NCBI GenBank assembly: GCA_900553905.1
Contig: USFL01000139.1
Location: 1-5,021 of the forward strand
DNA length: 5,021 nt
DNA from: an uncultured Eubacteriales bacterium
Lineage (GTDB): Bacteria > Bacillota > Clostridia > Christensenellales > Aristaeellaceae
Reading direction: 5' to 3'
This document shows, piece by piece, positions 1-5,021 of this stretch. Below the pieces are notes generated by a model, which had not been told where the DNA came from, searched no databases, and was given only the letters and a program-made list of their open reading frames with translations. Every line of letters starts with the position of its first letter. Position 1 is the stretch's first letter. The position numbers and the translations under genes are program-made.

Positions 1-1308
1 GAGGCTTTCTGGGAGGCCATGCCTTTTGCGCCCACCGGCGCGCAGCGGCTCACGCTTGGGGAAATCGCCCGCGATCTGGCCACCCCGCATGCCATGGCGC
101 GCATGGTGCAGGGCGACGTGGGGAGCGGCAAGACCGCCGTGGCCATGGGCGCGATGCTGCTGTGCGCGGAGGCGGGATGGCAGGCGGCGCTCATGGCGCC
201 CACTGAGCTGCTGGCCCGTCAGCATTATGAAGGCATGCGGCCTTTCTTTGAGGCGCAGGGCTATTCCTGCGGCCTGCTGGTGGGCGGTATGCCCGCGGCG
301 CGGCGCCGGGAGGCGCTGGAAAGCATCGCATCAGGCGCATGGCGCGTGGTGGTGGGCACGCATGCGCTCATCAGTCGCGATGTGGTCTATCACCGCCTGG
401 GCCTGTGCGTGACCGACGAGCAGCACCGATTCGGCGTGGCCCAGCGCACCGCTCTGCTCAACAAGGGCGGGGATGGCACGCACGCCCCGCATCTGCTGGT
501 GATGAGCGCCACGCCCATTCCGCGTTCCCTGGCGCTGGTGCTCTACGGCGATCTGGACCTGTCCGTCATTGACGAGATGCCTCCCGGCCGCCTGCCGGTG
601 AATACGCGCATCGTGAGCGAGAGCAAGCGCGAGGCCATGTATGGCTTTCTGCGTGACCAGCTCGCCGCCGGGCGGCAGGCCTATATCGTCTGCTCGCTGG
701 TGGAGGAGGACGAGGACGGCGGAGAAGGGGATCTCAAGGCCGTCAAGGCGCACGCGCAGGAGCTGGCCCGCGGTCCGCTGAAGGGCTTTCGCGTGGGCCT
801 GACCTACGGCGGCCAGCCCTCGCGGGAAAAGACCGCCGCACTGGCGGGTTTTGCGGCGGGCAGCACCCAGGTGCTGGTGGCCACCACCGTGATCGAGGTG
901 GGGGTCAACGTGCCCAACGCCACGGTGATGATCGTCGAGGACGCGGACCGCTACGGCCTGGCCCAGCTGCATCAGCTGCGGGGCCGCGTGGGACGGGGAA
1001 ACGGGCAGAGCTGGTGCTTCCTCATGGCGCGGCCCAACGACCGTCTGCGCGCGCTGGCCGCTACGAACGACGGCTTCGAGATAGCCCGCGCAGATCTGGA
1101 GCAGCGCGGGCCGGGCGAATTGCTGGGCGCGCGCCAGCATGGCGCGGCGGCCTCGCTGGCCGTAGGCAATTCACAGCTGCTCTATGAGGCCGCGCGCTGT
1201 GCCGAGGAGCTGTGGACCCTGTCAGAATGGGCCCCGGAGCGCGACGCGGTGGCCGGGCAGGCCCGCCTGCGGCTTCAGCAGCTGGAGGAGCGCGTCTCCA
1301 TCAGCTGA
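1..1308 (+). CDS. recG: ATP-dependent DNA helicase RecG, C-terminal part (5' end outside window)
   Basis: RecG remodels stalled replication forks and Holliday junctions with ATP. The reading frame is open from base 1, upstream of the first visible ATG at 19, so the gene begins outside the window. About 435 residues are present against roughly 680-690 in the family, so the N-terminal wedge (junction-binding) domain is missing here. Visible superfamily 2 motifs, counted from the first window codon, are Walker A GDVGSGKT at residues 38-45, DEQHRFGV at 139-146, SATPIPR at 169-175, TTVIEVGVNVPNA near 295-307 and QLHQLRGRVGRG at 322-333. DEQH (not DEAD or DEEH) followed by RFGV, and GPGELLGARQHG near the end, identify RecG rather than Mfd or PriA. 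The segment that usually reads LHGRM is TYGGQ here. The gene ends in TGA at 1306-1308, inside a hairpin. Identification is secure. Confidence 0.97.
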   Translation, partial: EAFWEAMPFAPTGAQRLTLGEIARDLATPHAMARMVQGDVGSGKTAVAMGAMLLCAEAGWQAALMAPTELLARQHYEGMRPFFEAQGYSCGLLVGGMPAARRREALESIASGAWRVVVGTHALISRDVVYHRLGLCVTDEQHRFGVAQRTALLNKGGDGTHAPHLLVMSATPIPRSLALVLYGDLDLSVIDEMPPGRLPVNTRIVSESKREAMYGFLRDQLAAGRQAYIVCSLVEEDEDGGEGDLKAVKAHAQELARGPLKGFRVGLTYGGQPSREKTAALAGFAAGSTQVLVATTVIEVGVNVPNATVMIVEDADRYGLAQLHQLRGRVGRGNGQSWCFLMARPNDRLRALAATNDGFEIARADLEQRGPGELLGARQHGAAASLAVGNSQLLYEAARCAEELWTLSEWAPERDAVAGQARLRLQQLEERVSIS

Positions 1309-1310
1309 AG
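1273..1310 (+). other. Imperfect hairpin covering the recG stop codon
   Basis: CTTCAGC (1273-1279) is the perfect reverse complement of GCTGAAG (1304-1310). Inside it, TGGAG (1283-1287) can pair with CTCCA (1296-1300), with an internal loop between the two stems. The TGA stop lies in the 3' arm. No T-run follows (the next bases are AATGAAGATTG), so this is not a classical intrinsic terminator. It could protect the 3' end of the mRNA or slow read-through into trmL, or be chance in GC-rich sequence. Confidence 0.4.
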
Positions 1311-1318
1311 AATGAAGA

Positions 1319-1347
1319 TTGAAAAATGCCCGGCGTGGCGGTACAAT
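1319..1347 (+). promoter_or_regulatory. Probable sigma-A promoter for trmL and downstream genes
   Basis: TTGAAA at 1319-1324 and TACAAT at 1342-1347 are separated by exactly 17 bases. Each hexamer is one base off the consensus (TTGACA and TATAAT). The site lies in the 76-base gap between recG and trmL, which is visibly more A/T-rich than the genes around it. Transcription would start near 1354, giving a leader of about 30 bases. It is read by eye and not tested. Confidence 0.7.
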
Positions 1348-1370
1348 AAGCAGGGCATATTGCTCCGAAA

Positions 1371-1377
1371 GAAAGGA
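1371..1377 (+). promoter_or_regulatory. Ribosome binding site of trmL
   Basis: GAAAGGA lies seven bases before the ATG at 1385. It fixes the start there instead of at the in-frame TTG at 1319, which is itself the -35 hexamer of the promoter. Confidence 0.75.
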
Positions 1378-1384
1378 CGTTATC

Positions 1385-1900
1385 ATGCACATCGTGCTTT
1401 ACGAGCCGGAAATCCCGCAGAACACGGGCAACATCGCGCGCACCTGCGCGGCCACGGGCAGCATGCTGCACCTGATCGAGCCCCTGGGCTTCGAGCTGTC
1501 GGACCGCTATCTCAAGCGGGCCGGGCTGGATTACTGGCACATGATGCAGTATCGCGTGTATGCGGATTTCGAGCGCTTTTTGCAGGCCTGGCCGGAGGCG
1601 CGCATGCACTTTCTCACCACCAAGGCCCCGCGCGCCTACACGGAGGCGGCATACGGGCCGGACGACTTTCTGGTCTTTGGCTGTGAAACGCGCGGCCTGC
1701 CGGAGTCGCTGCTTTCGCGGGTATATGACCGCTGCGTGCGCATCCCCATGGCGCCGGGTGCACGCAGTCTGAATTTGAGCAATTCCGTGGCTATCGTCGT
1801 CTACGAGGCGCTCAGGCAGCAGGGCTTTCCCGGCCTTGAGGCGCAGGGCAGCCTGACGGGACGCGAGGACGCCTCCGCCCCGTGGATGGATTACGTGTGA
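1385..1900 (+). CDS. trmL: tRNA (cytidine/uridine(34)-2'-O)-methyltransferase TrmL
   Basis: A SPOUT-superfamily (trefoil-knot) methyltransferase. TrmL uses S-adenosylmethionine to methylate the ribose 2'-OH of the wobble nucleotide 34, known from work on E. coli to be in certain leucine tRNAs. The protein has 171 residues; family members are about 155-170. It starts MHIVLYEPEIPQNTGNIART, the usual TrmL N-terminus, with NTGNIART at 13-20. The later knot motifs are FGCETRGLP (98-106) and IPMAPGARSLNLSNSVAIVV (120-139), the cofactor-binding part. The tail GFPGLEAQG...WMDYV is slightly longer than in the shortest family members. The start is set by a well-spaced ribosome binding site and by the homologous N-terminus. 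It is probably the first gene of a four-gene unit. There is no obvious functional link to its DNA-repair neighbours. The name is secure; the exact tRNA targets in this organism are inferred. Confidence 0.95.
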   Translation: MHIVLYEPEIPQNTGNIARTCAATGSMLHLIEPLGFELSDRYLKRAGLDYWHMMQYRVYADFERFLQAWPEARMHFLTTKAPRAYTEAAYGPDDFLVFGCETRGLPESLLSRVYDRCVRIPMAPGARSLNLSNSVAIVVYEALRQQGFPGLEAQGSLTGREDASAPWMDYV

Positions 1901-1915
1901 CCATTCGTTGTCACA

Positions 1916-1922
1916 AGGGAGG
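1916..1922 (+). promoter_or_regulatory. Ribosome binding site that selects ATG 1930
   Basis: AGGGAGG ends one base before the ATG at 1924, too close to use, and seven bases before the ATG at 1930, which is good spacing. It therefore points to 1930 as the start and argues against the upstream GTG at 1882, which would overlap the end of trmL. Confidence 0.7.
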
Positions 1923-1929
1923 GATGCAT

Positions 1930-2385
1930 ATGGACGAACGCACGCGCCGCTTTCAGCGCCACGACGACCAGCAGGAGGACGAGCTGCGCCTGGACGAGGT
2001 GCTGGAGCCCTATGAGCAGGACGAACCGGAGGCTTACGACGCCGCCGCGCCGGACTTCGCACCCTACGGCGACGCCCAGCCGCCCTATGAGGAGCAGCCC
2101 TATGATGAAAACCCGTCGGCTTACGAGCCGCCCTACGAGGAGGAAAACCAGCCCTCCTATGGCGATCCCTATGACGAGGAATATTCCGATTACCATGAAG
2201 CCATAGACGAGGCCGTGAGCCAGGCCGGACGGTTCAGGGTGGCGATGGGCGTGTTCGACACCGTGAGCATTCTGGTGGGCATCGGGGTGATCCTTTTGCT
2301 GGTGGCGATGCTGGTATCGCTGGTGAGCTGGCTTCGGTCGGATATCCTGCATTCCGCGCTGCTTTTGCAAAGCGGCCTGCAATAA
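1930..2385 (+). CDS. Hypothetical single-pass membrane protein with acidic, Tyr/Pro-rich N-terminal region
   Basis: I do not recognise this 151-residue protein. Residues 1-95 are low in complexity and strongly acidic, with many Asp/Glu and eleven tyrosines between 28 and 88. Six of these are in Pro-Tyr pairs, including two PPYEE copies (51-55 and 67-71), so the region is probably disordered. A short amphipathic-looking stretch (about 89-104, ending in RFR) leads into one hydrophobic segment at about 109-134, rich in Val, Leu and Ile, followed by SWLRSD and a 14-residue tail. There is no N-terminal signal peptide. The arginines before the membrane segment suggest the acidic part is cytoplasmic, as an inference from the positive-inside rule. 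It lies 29 bases after trmL and 23 bases before the udg gene, so it is very likely cotranscribed with both. The reading frame is supported by its ribosome binding site, the hydrophobic segment and tight packing. Its function is unknown; a membrane tether or scaffold is only a guess. Confidence 0.8.
   Translation: MDERTRRFQRHDDQQEDELRLDEVLEPYEQDEPEAYDAAAPDFAPYGDAQPPYEEQPYDENPSAYEPPYEEENQPSYGDPYDEEYSDYHEAIDEAVSQAGRFRVAMGVFDTVSILVGIGVILLLVAMLVSLVSWLRSDILHSALLLQSGLQ
2080..2142 (+). repeat. Degenerate internal repeat encoding PPYEE
   Basis: CCGCCCTATGAGGAG at 2080-2094 recurs as CCGCCCTACGAGGAG at 2128-2142, 14 of 15 bases identical and in the same frame 48 bases apart. The difference is a silent Tyr codon change. 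Looser copies (CCCTATGATGA, CCCTATGACGA) lie around them, which suggests growth of the tail by small duplications. Confidence 0.5.
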
Positions 2386-2408
2386 CCGCCCTTGGAGGGA
2401 AGGCTGTC

Positions 2409-2999
2409 ATGCGTATTTCATGGGAGCAGCTTAGCCACAATATTGAAAGCTGTCAGGCCTGCGGATTGGCCGCCGGGTGCCGGCGCAAGGTGCCCGGGCA
2501 GGGCGATCCGCACGCGCCGCTGATGCTGATCGGGGAAGGTCCCGGCGAGCAGGAGGACCGGCAGGGACTGGCCTTTGTGGGGCCCGCCGGGCAGCTGCTT
2601 ACGCGCATGCTTGCCGCCATTTCGCTTCCGCGTGACCGCGTCTACATCTGCAACGTGGTCAAGTGCCGCCCGCCCAACAACCGCCAGCCCACGCCGGAGG
2701 AGATGGCTGCATGCCTGCCGCACCTGCGCGGACAGGCGGCGCTGGTGCGGCCGCGGGTGATCCTGCTGCTGGGCGCCACGGCGGTTGCGGCCGTGCTGGG
2801 GCCGCAGGAGCGCATCACGCGCTGCCGGGGCCGGTGGTTTGAACGCAAGGGAACCCACATCATTGCAACCTACCACCCCTCGGCCCTGCTGCGCGATCCC
2901 TCCAAAAAACGCGCCGCATGGGAGGATCTGCAAAGCCTGCGGCAGCGGCTCATCGAGCTTTCGCTCTATCCCGACCTATTGAAGGAGGACAGGCCATGA
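2409..2999 (+). CDS. udg: Type 4 (4Fe-4S) uracil-DNA glycosylase
   Basis: Family 4 uracil-DNA glycosylases remove uracil, arising from cytosine deamination or dUTP incorporation, as the first step of base excision repair. The protein has 196 residues, normal for the family. The four expected cluster cysteines are present: C15 and C18 in CQAC, C86 in NVVKCRPP and C102 in EEMAACLPHL. The active-site motif GEGPGEQED is at 42-50, followed by FVGPAG (56-61), and the uracil/DNA-binding HPSAL motif is at 156-160 in TYHPSALLRDPSKKR. Extra cysteines at 24, 81 and 139 are not the usual ligands. The start at 2409 follows GGAGGGA (2394-2400) with eight bases of spacing. The stop codon overlaps the start of the next gene by ATGA, implying translational coupling to its paralogue. 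Family assignment is secure; activity on uracil is inferred from intact motifs. Confidence 0.95.
   Translation: MRISWEQLSHNIESCQACGLAAGCRRKVPGQGDPHAPLMLIGEGPGEQEDRQGLAFVGPAGQLLTRMLAAISLPRDRVYICNVVKCRPPNNRQPTPEEMAACLPHLRGQAALVRPRVILLLGATAVAAVLGPQERITRCRGRWFERKGTHIIATYHPSALLRDPSKKRAAWEDLQSLRQRLIELSLYPDLLKEDRP
2982..2988 (+). promoter_or_regulatory. Ribosome binding site of the second UDG-fold gene
   Basis: AAGGAGG lies inside the end of the upstream udg gene, seven bases before the ATG at 2996. It supports that start and rules out the in-frame ATG at 2918, which would overlap the neighbour by 82 bases and add unrelated sequence. Confidence 0.8.
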
Positions 3000-3616
3000 A
3001 CGCCATGGACCGGTTTCGCAGGGACTGCGCCGCTTTTTTCGACGAACTGGGGTCTGGGGCGCAAAAGCCGCTGGTCTTTGGCGACGGGCAGGCGGACGGA
3101 CCGGTGCTCATGTTGGTGGGCGAGGCGCCGGGCGAGCAGGAGGCGCTGGAGGGTCGGCCCTTCGTGGGCAAGGCCGGGCGCAACCTGGCCGGTTTTCTGG
3201 AGGCGCTGGGCCTGCGCCGGAGCGAGATTTACATCACCAACGTCGTCAAGGTCCGGCCCACGCGCGTAAGCTCCGCGGGCCGTGTCATCAACCGTCCGCC
3301 CAGCCGTGAGGAAAAGGCGCTCTTCACCCCGTGGCTCATGCGCGAGGTCGCGGTGGTGCGCCCGCAGGCGCTGGTCACGCTGGGCAATGTGGCGCTGCAG
3401 GCCTTTGTACGCGAAACCGTGGGCCAGGCGCACGGCGCGTGGCGGCGCGCCGTGGTGGCTCCGCCGGAGGCGGCCGCCTTCACGCTGCCCCTGTTTGCGC
3501 TGTACCATCCCGCCTCGGTCATCTACAATCCTGCGCTCAAGGAACGCTACGAGCAGGACCTGGCGGCGCTCGCCGCCTCTCTGCGCGCGCCCTTGGACGG
3601 TCCGGGCGACATTTGA
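2996..3616 (+). CDS. UDG-superfamily protein, family 4-like but without iron-sulfur ligands
   Basis: A 206-residue protein of the uracil-DNA glycosylase superfamily, related to its upstream neighbour. Shared landmarks are GEAPGEQE (42-49), FVGKAGRNL (56-64), IYITNVVKVRP (78-88), VTLGN (127-131) and LYHPASVIYNP (169-179). The cluster cysteines are gone: there is no CxxC near the N-terminus (the only cysteine is C11), the NVVKC cysteine is V86, and the last ligand aligns with F110 in EEKALFTPWL. The loop after VRP is eight residues longer (TRVSSAGRVINR against PNNR). From memory of the family, cluster-less proteins of this kind are widespread in Clostridia and usually named just uracil-DNA glycosylase. 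The active-site and HPAS motifs are kept, so a base-removing or damaged-base-binding role is plausible, but the substrate is unproven. It shares an ATGA overlap with the upstream gene and ends in TGA at 3614. Confidence 0.85.
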   Translation: MNAMDRFRRDCAAFFDELGSGAQKPLVFGDGQADGPVLMLVGEAPGEQEALEGRPFVGKAGRNLAGFLEALGLRRSEIYITNVVKVRPTRVSSAGRVINRPPSREEKALFTPWLMREVAVVRPQALVTLGNVALQAFVRETVGQAHGAWRRAVVAPPEAAAFTLPLFALYHPASVIYNPALKERYEQDLAALAASLRAPLDGPGDI

Positions 3617-3648
3617 GCGCTCCCTCGGCGGCCTTAAGCGTGCGCCGC

Positions 3649-3677
3649 ATGACAAAACGGCGCTCCTGTGATAGGAT
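3649..3677 (+). promoter_or_regulatory. Probable extended -10 promoter for nfeD-floA
   Basis: ATGACA (3649-3654) and TAGGAT (3672-3677) are 17 bases apart. TG at 3669-3670 sits one base before the -10 hexamer, forming an extended -10 element that would compensate for its weaker match. It lies in the 110-base gap after the UDG pair, the longest non-coding stretch in the window. Transcription would begin near 3684, about 43 bases before nfeD. Read by eye. Confidence 0.6.
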
Positions 3678-3687
3678 AGCATTGAAG

Positions 3688-3706
3688 CCGCGGGCGTGCC
3701 CGCCGG
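3688..3706 (+). other. Leader hairpin upstream of nfeD
   Basis: CCG (3688-3690) plus CGGG (3691-3694) can pair with CCCG (3699-3702) plus CGG (3704-3706), giving seven G-C pairs with one bulged base (3703) and a CGTG loop. It would lie at the very 5' end of the predicted transcript, just before the ribosome binding site at 3713-3719. No T-run follows, so it is not a terminator. It could stabilise the mRNA or be chance in GC-rich sequence. Confidence 0.35.
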
Positions 3707-3712
3707 TCAAAC

Positions 3713-3719
3713 GGGAGGG
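3713..3719 (+). promoter_or_regulatory. Ribosome binding site of nfeD
   Basis: GGGAGGG, with GGAGG eight bases before the ATG at 3727, fixes that start. The arrangement GGAGGGAT...CATATG resembles the one before the gene at 1930. Confidence 0.75.
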
Positions 3720-3726
3720 ATAACAT

Positions 3727-4239
3727 ATGTGGGAACTGCTCTTGGCCAATCTGCCCATTATCGCCTGTTTTCTGCTGGGACTGGGACTCCTGATCGTGGA
3801 GGTTTTCATGCCGGGCTTTGGCCTGCCGGGCATTTCGGGCATCATTCTGGAGGTAGTGGCCATCGTGCTCACCTACCTGTGGCATGGCGGCCTGGCCGCC
3901 CTTGGCATGACGCTGATCATCCTGGCGGTGGTTGGCATCGTCATATCGCTGGCCCTGCGCTCGGTCAACAAGGGCCGGCTGTCCAAATCGCCCATCATCC
4001 TCAACGATGAGGAAAGCGCCGCCGACGGCTACGTGGCCACGCGGGATATGGAGGTCTTTCTGGGTAAGGAAGGCGTGACCACCACCGTGCTGCGGCCCAC
4101 CGGCATGGCCGAGTTTGAGGGGGTCAAGCTCAACGTCGTGGCCGACGGGGAATACATCCCCAAGGACGCGCGCGTCCGCGTGGACCATGTGGAGGGCGCC
4201 CGCGTGGTGGTGCGCAGGCTGCGCACGGCGGAAGAATGA
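3727..4239 (+). CDS. nfeD: Short NfeD-family membrane protein
   Basis: NfeD proteins are membrane partners of bacterial flotillins and help form or use membrane microdomains. The protein has 170 residues. Three hydrophobic segments are visible at about 4-26, 35-52 and 55-78, with the typical VEVFMPGFGLPGISG loop (24-38) between the first two. After a polar linker (80-110), residues about 112-166 form the soluble NfeD C-terminal OB-fold domain, beginning LGKEGVTTTVLRPTG and continuing through GEYIPKDARVRV to the VVVRRL strand. The N-terminal ClpP-like serine protease domain of long NfeD proteins is absent. The length and layout match the short form, as in B. subtilis YuaF (about 174 residues). 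The gene has its own predicted promoter, and floA follows after 70 bases with no obvious promoter or terminator, so the two are likely cotranscribed. The family is secure; the exact role here is inferred from the pairing. Confidence 0.92.
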   Translation: MWELLLANLPIIACFLLGLGLLIVEVFMPGFGLPGISGIILEVVAIVLTYLWHGGLAALGMTLIILAVVGIVISLALRSVNKGRLSKSPIILNDEESAADGYVATRDMEVFLGKEGVTTTVLRPTGMAEFEGVKLNVVADGEYIPKDARVRVDHVEGARVVVRRLRTAEE

Positions 4240-4295
4240 TCATTTGCGCCTGGCGTGTCACGTAAGGGGACCGCGCCCGGACGCATCGAAATCAT

Positions 4296-4302
4296 AAGGA
4301 GG
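4296..4302 (+). promoter_or_regulatory. Ribosome binding site of floA
   Basis: AAGGAGG, a near-perfect match to the anti-Shine-Dalgarno complement, lies seven bases before the ATG at 4310. It favours that start over the in-frame ATGs at 4331 and 4352. The rest of the 4240-4309 gap shows no convincing promoter or terminator. Confidence 0.85.
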
Positions 4303-4309
4303 AATCATC

Positions 4310-5021
4310 ATGAACGCACAATCCCTGCTCATGTCGGCCGCCTATTACATGGAGGACGCGTCAAGCCCCGTCAGCACGCTGCTGTGGATCGGCCTGGCCG
4401 TTCTGGTGGCCATCATCCTGGTGGTGGTGTTCCTGCGCTTCGTGCCGCTGGGCCTGTGGATTACCTCGCTGGCGGCGGGCGTGCACATCAGCATCAGCTC
4501 CCTGGTGGGCATGCGGCTGCGCCGCATCCAGCCCAAGCGCCTGGTCGAGCCGCTCATCAAGGCCCGCAAGGCCGGACTGGACGTTACCCTGTCCAAGCTG
4601 GAAACGCATTTGCTGGCCGGCGGCAACGTCGATCGCGTGATCAACGCGCTTATCGCCGCCCAGCGCTCCAACATTGAAATGCCCTTTGAGAAAGCCTCCG
4701 CCATCGACCTGGCTGGCCGCGACGTGCTGCAGGCCGTGCAGATGAGCGTAACGCCCAAGGTGATCGAAACGCCCGTGGTGGCCGCCATCGCCAAGGACGG
4801 CATTGAGCTGCGCGCCAAGGCCCGCGTGACCGTGCGCACCAACATCGAGCGCCTGGTCGGCGGCGCGGGGGAGGAGACCATCATCGCCCGCGTGGGCGAG
4901 GGCATCGTCACCACCGTGGGCTCCAGCGAAACCCACAAGCAGGTGCTGGAGAACCCGGACCTGATCAGCCGCACGGTGCTCAACAAGGGCCTGGACGCCG
5001 GTACGGCATATGAGATTCTCT
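4310..5021 (+). CDS. floA: Flotillin-like protein FloA, N-terminal part (3' end outside window)
   Basis: FloA (the former UPF0365 family, B. subtilis YqfA) is a membrane-anchored scaffold of the SPFH/flotillin type that organises functional membrane microdomains. The frame is open from 4310 to the last base, giving 237 residues plus one base. The B. subtilis protein has about 331, so roughly 90 residues, including the C-terminal coiled coil, lie outside. A hydrophobic anchor spans about 23-48 and continues into [15 protein letters not shown] and VGMRLRRI (67-73). Family signatures follow: [20 protein letters not shown] (100-119), [17 protein letters not shown] (131-147), PKVIETP (149-155), [20 protein letters not shown] (178-197) and [12 protein letters not shown] at the edge. 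The N-terminus before the anchor is about 18 residues longer than I recall for B. subtilis FloA. It follows nfeD by 70 bases, the standard nfeD-floA pairing. Identification is secure. Confidence 0.96.
   Translation, partial: MNAQSLLMSAAYYMEDASSPVSTLLWIGLAVLVAIILVVVFLRFVPLGLWITSLAAGVHISISSLVGMRLRRIQPKRLVEPLIKARKAGLDVTLSKLETHLLAGGNVDRVINALIAAQRSNIEMPFEKASAIDLAGRDVLQAVQMSVTPKVIETPVVAAIAKDGIELRAKARVTVRTNIERLVGGAGEETIIARVGEGIVTTVGSSETHKQVLENPDLISRTVLNKGLDAGTAYEIL

Noticed and set aside
331..1140. Long open frame on the - strand inside recG (269 codons)
   Set aside because: It lies antisense to a gene with all its helicase motifs, has no ribosome binding site or recognisable domain, and follows from the strong third-position G/C bias.
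1319..1384. N-terminal extension of TrmL starting at TTG 1319
   Set aside because: That TTG is part of the -35 hexamer. The extension has no ribosome binding site, and known TrmL proteins begin at the MHIVLYEPEIPQNTGN sequence.
1681..1705. Cysteine in the TrmL FGCETRGLP motif as a possible lost residue
   Set aside because: The residue before ETRGLP varies in functional TrmL proteins, and all flanking knot residues are intact.
1882..1929. Upstream GTG (1882) or ATG (1924) start for the acidic membrane protein
   Set aside because: The GTG overlaps the end of trmL without a ribosome binding site, and the ATG at 1924 is one base from the AGGGAGG. Only 1930 has proper spacing.
3626..3647. Possible terminator after the second UDG gene (CGGCG...CGCCG)
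   Set aside because: The stem is only five base pairs with a 12-base loop and no T-run, so it does not meet the pattern of an intrinsic terminator.
4345..4986. Two overlapping long - strand frames (213 and 191 codons) and a + strand frame at 4255-4677 over the floA region
   Set aside because: The + strand frame starting at 4310 encodes a clear FloA running off the window edge. The others are shadows of it, with low-complexity His/Arg/Ala-rich translations.
1..5021. A mobile element, defence system, CRISPR array or other wholly new multi-gene system
   Set aside because: All seven genes are co-oriented; six belong to known families with mostly housekeeping roles, and composition is uniform. 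I see no transposase, integrase, direct-repeat array, tRNA or attachment-site pattern.

Overview
This is a compact, GC-rich chromosomal window in which every gene lies on the + strand and most third codon positions are G or C. Strong AGGAGG-type ribosome binding sites precede every start that lies inside the window. The gene content suits a GC-rich member of the Firmicutes, most likely class Clostridia: a RecG end, a TrmL-type methyltransferase, a type 4 uracil-DNA glycosylase, a second UDG-fold protein without iron-sulfur ligands, and an NfeD/FloA membrane pair. The organism assignment is inferred from protein character; nothing in the window fixes genus or species. I see no phage, plasmid, insertion-sequence or CRISPR signature.

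Layout. Positions 1-1308 are the C-terminal part of RecG, entering from the left edge. A hairpin covers its stop codon, and a good sigma-A-type promoter (TTGAAA-17-TACAAT) follows at once. This promoter probably starts a four-gene unit at 1385-3616: trmL, an unrecognised small protein with an acidic, tyrosine-rich tail and one membrane segment, a type 4 uracil-DNA glycosylase, and a cluster-less UDG-superfamily paralogue. Gaps in the unit are 29 and 23 bases, and the two UDG genes overlap by four bases (ATGA).

A 110-base gap (3617-3726) carries a second promoter (ATGACA-17-TAGGAT with an extended -10 TG) and a hairpin in the leader. It drives a short NfeD-family membrane protein and then floA, which runs off the right edge after 237 codons. 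floA is open to the last base of the window.

How the genes work together. RecG and the two UDG-fold proteins belong to DNA repair and recombination. TrmL modifies the tRNA wobble base. NfeD and FloA form a recognised pair that organises membrane microdomains. These are mostly housekeeping functions. I do not see a clearly new multi-gene system. The parts most worth a second look are the tandem UDG pair, where one member has lost all cluster cysteines, and the uncharacterised membrane protein placed just before it.
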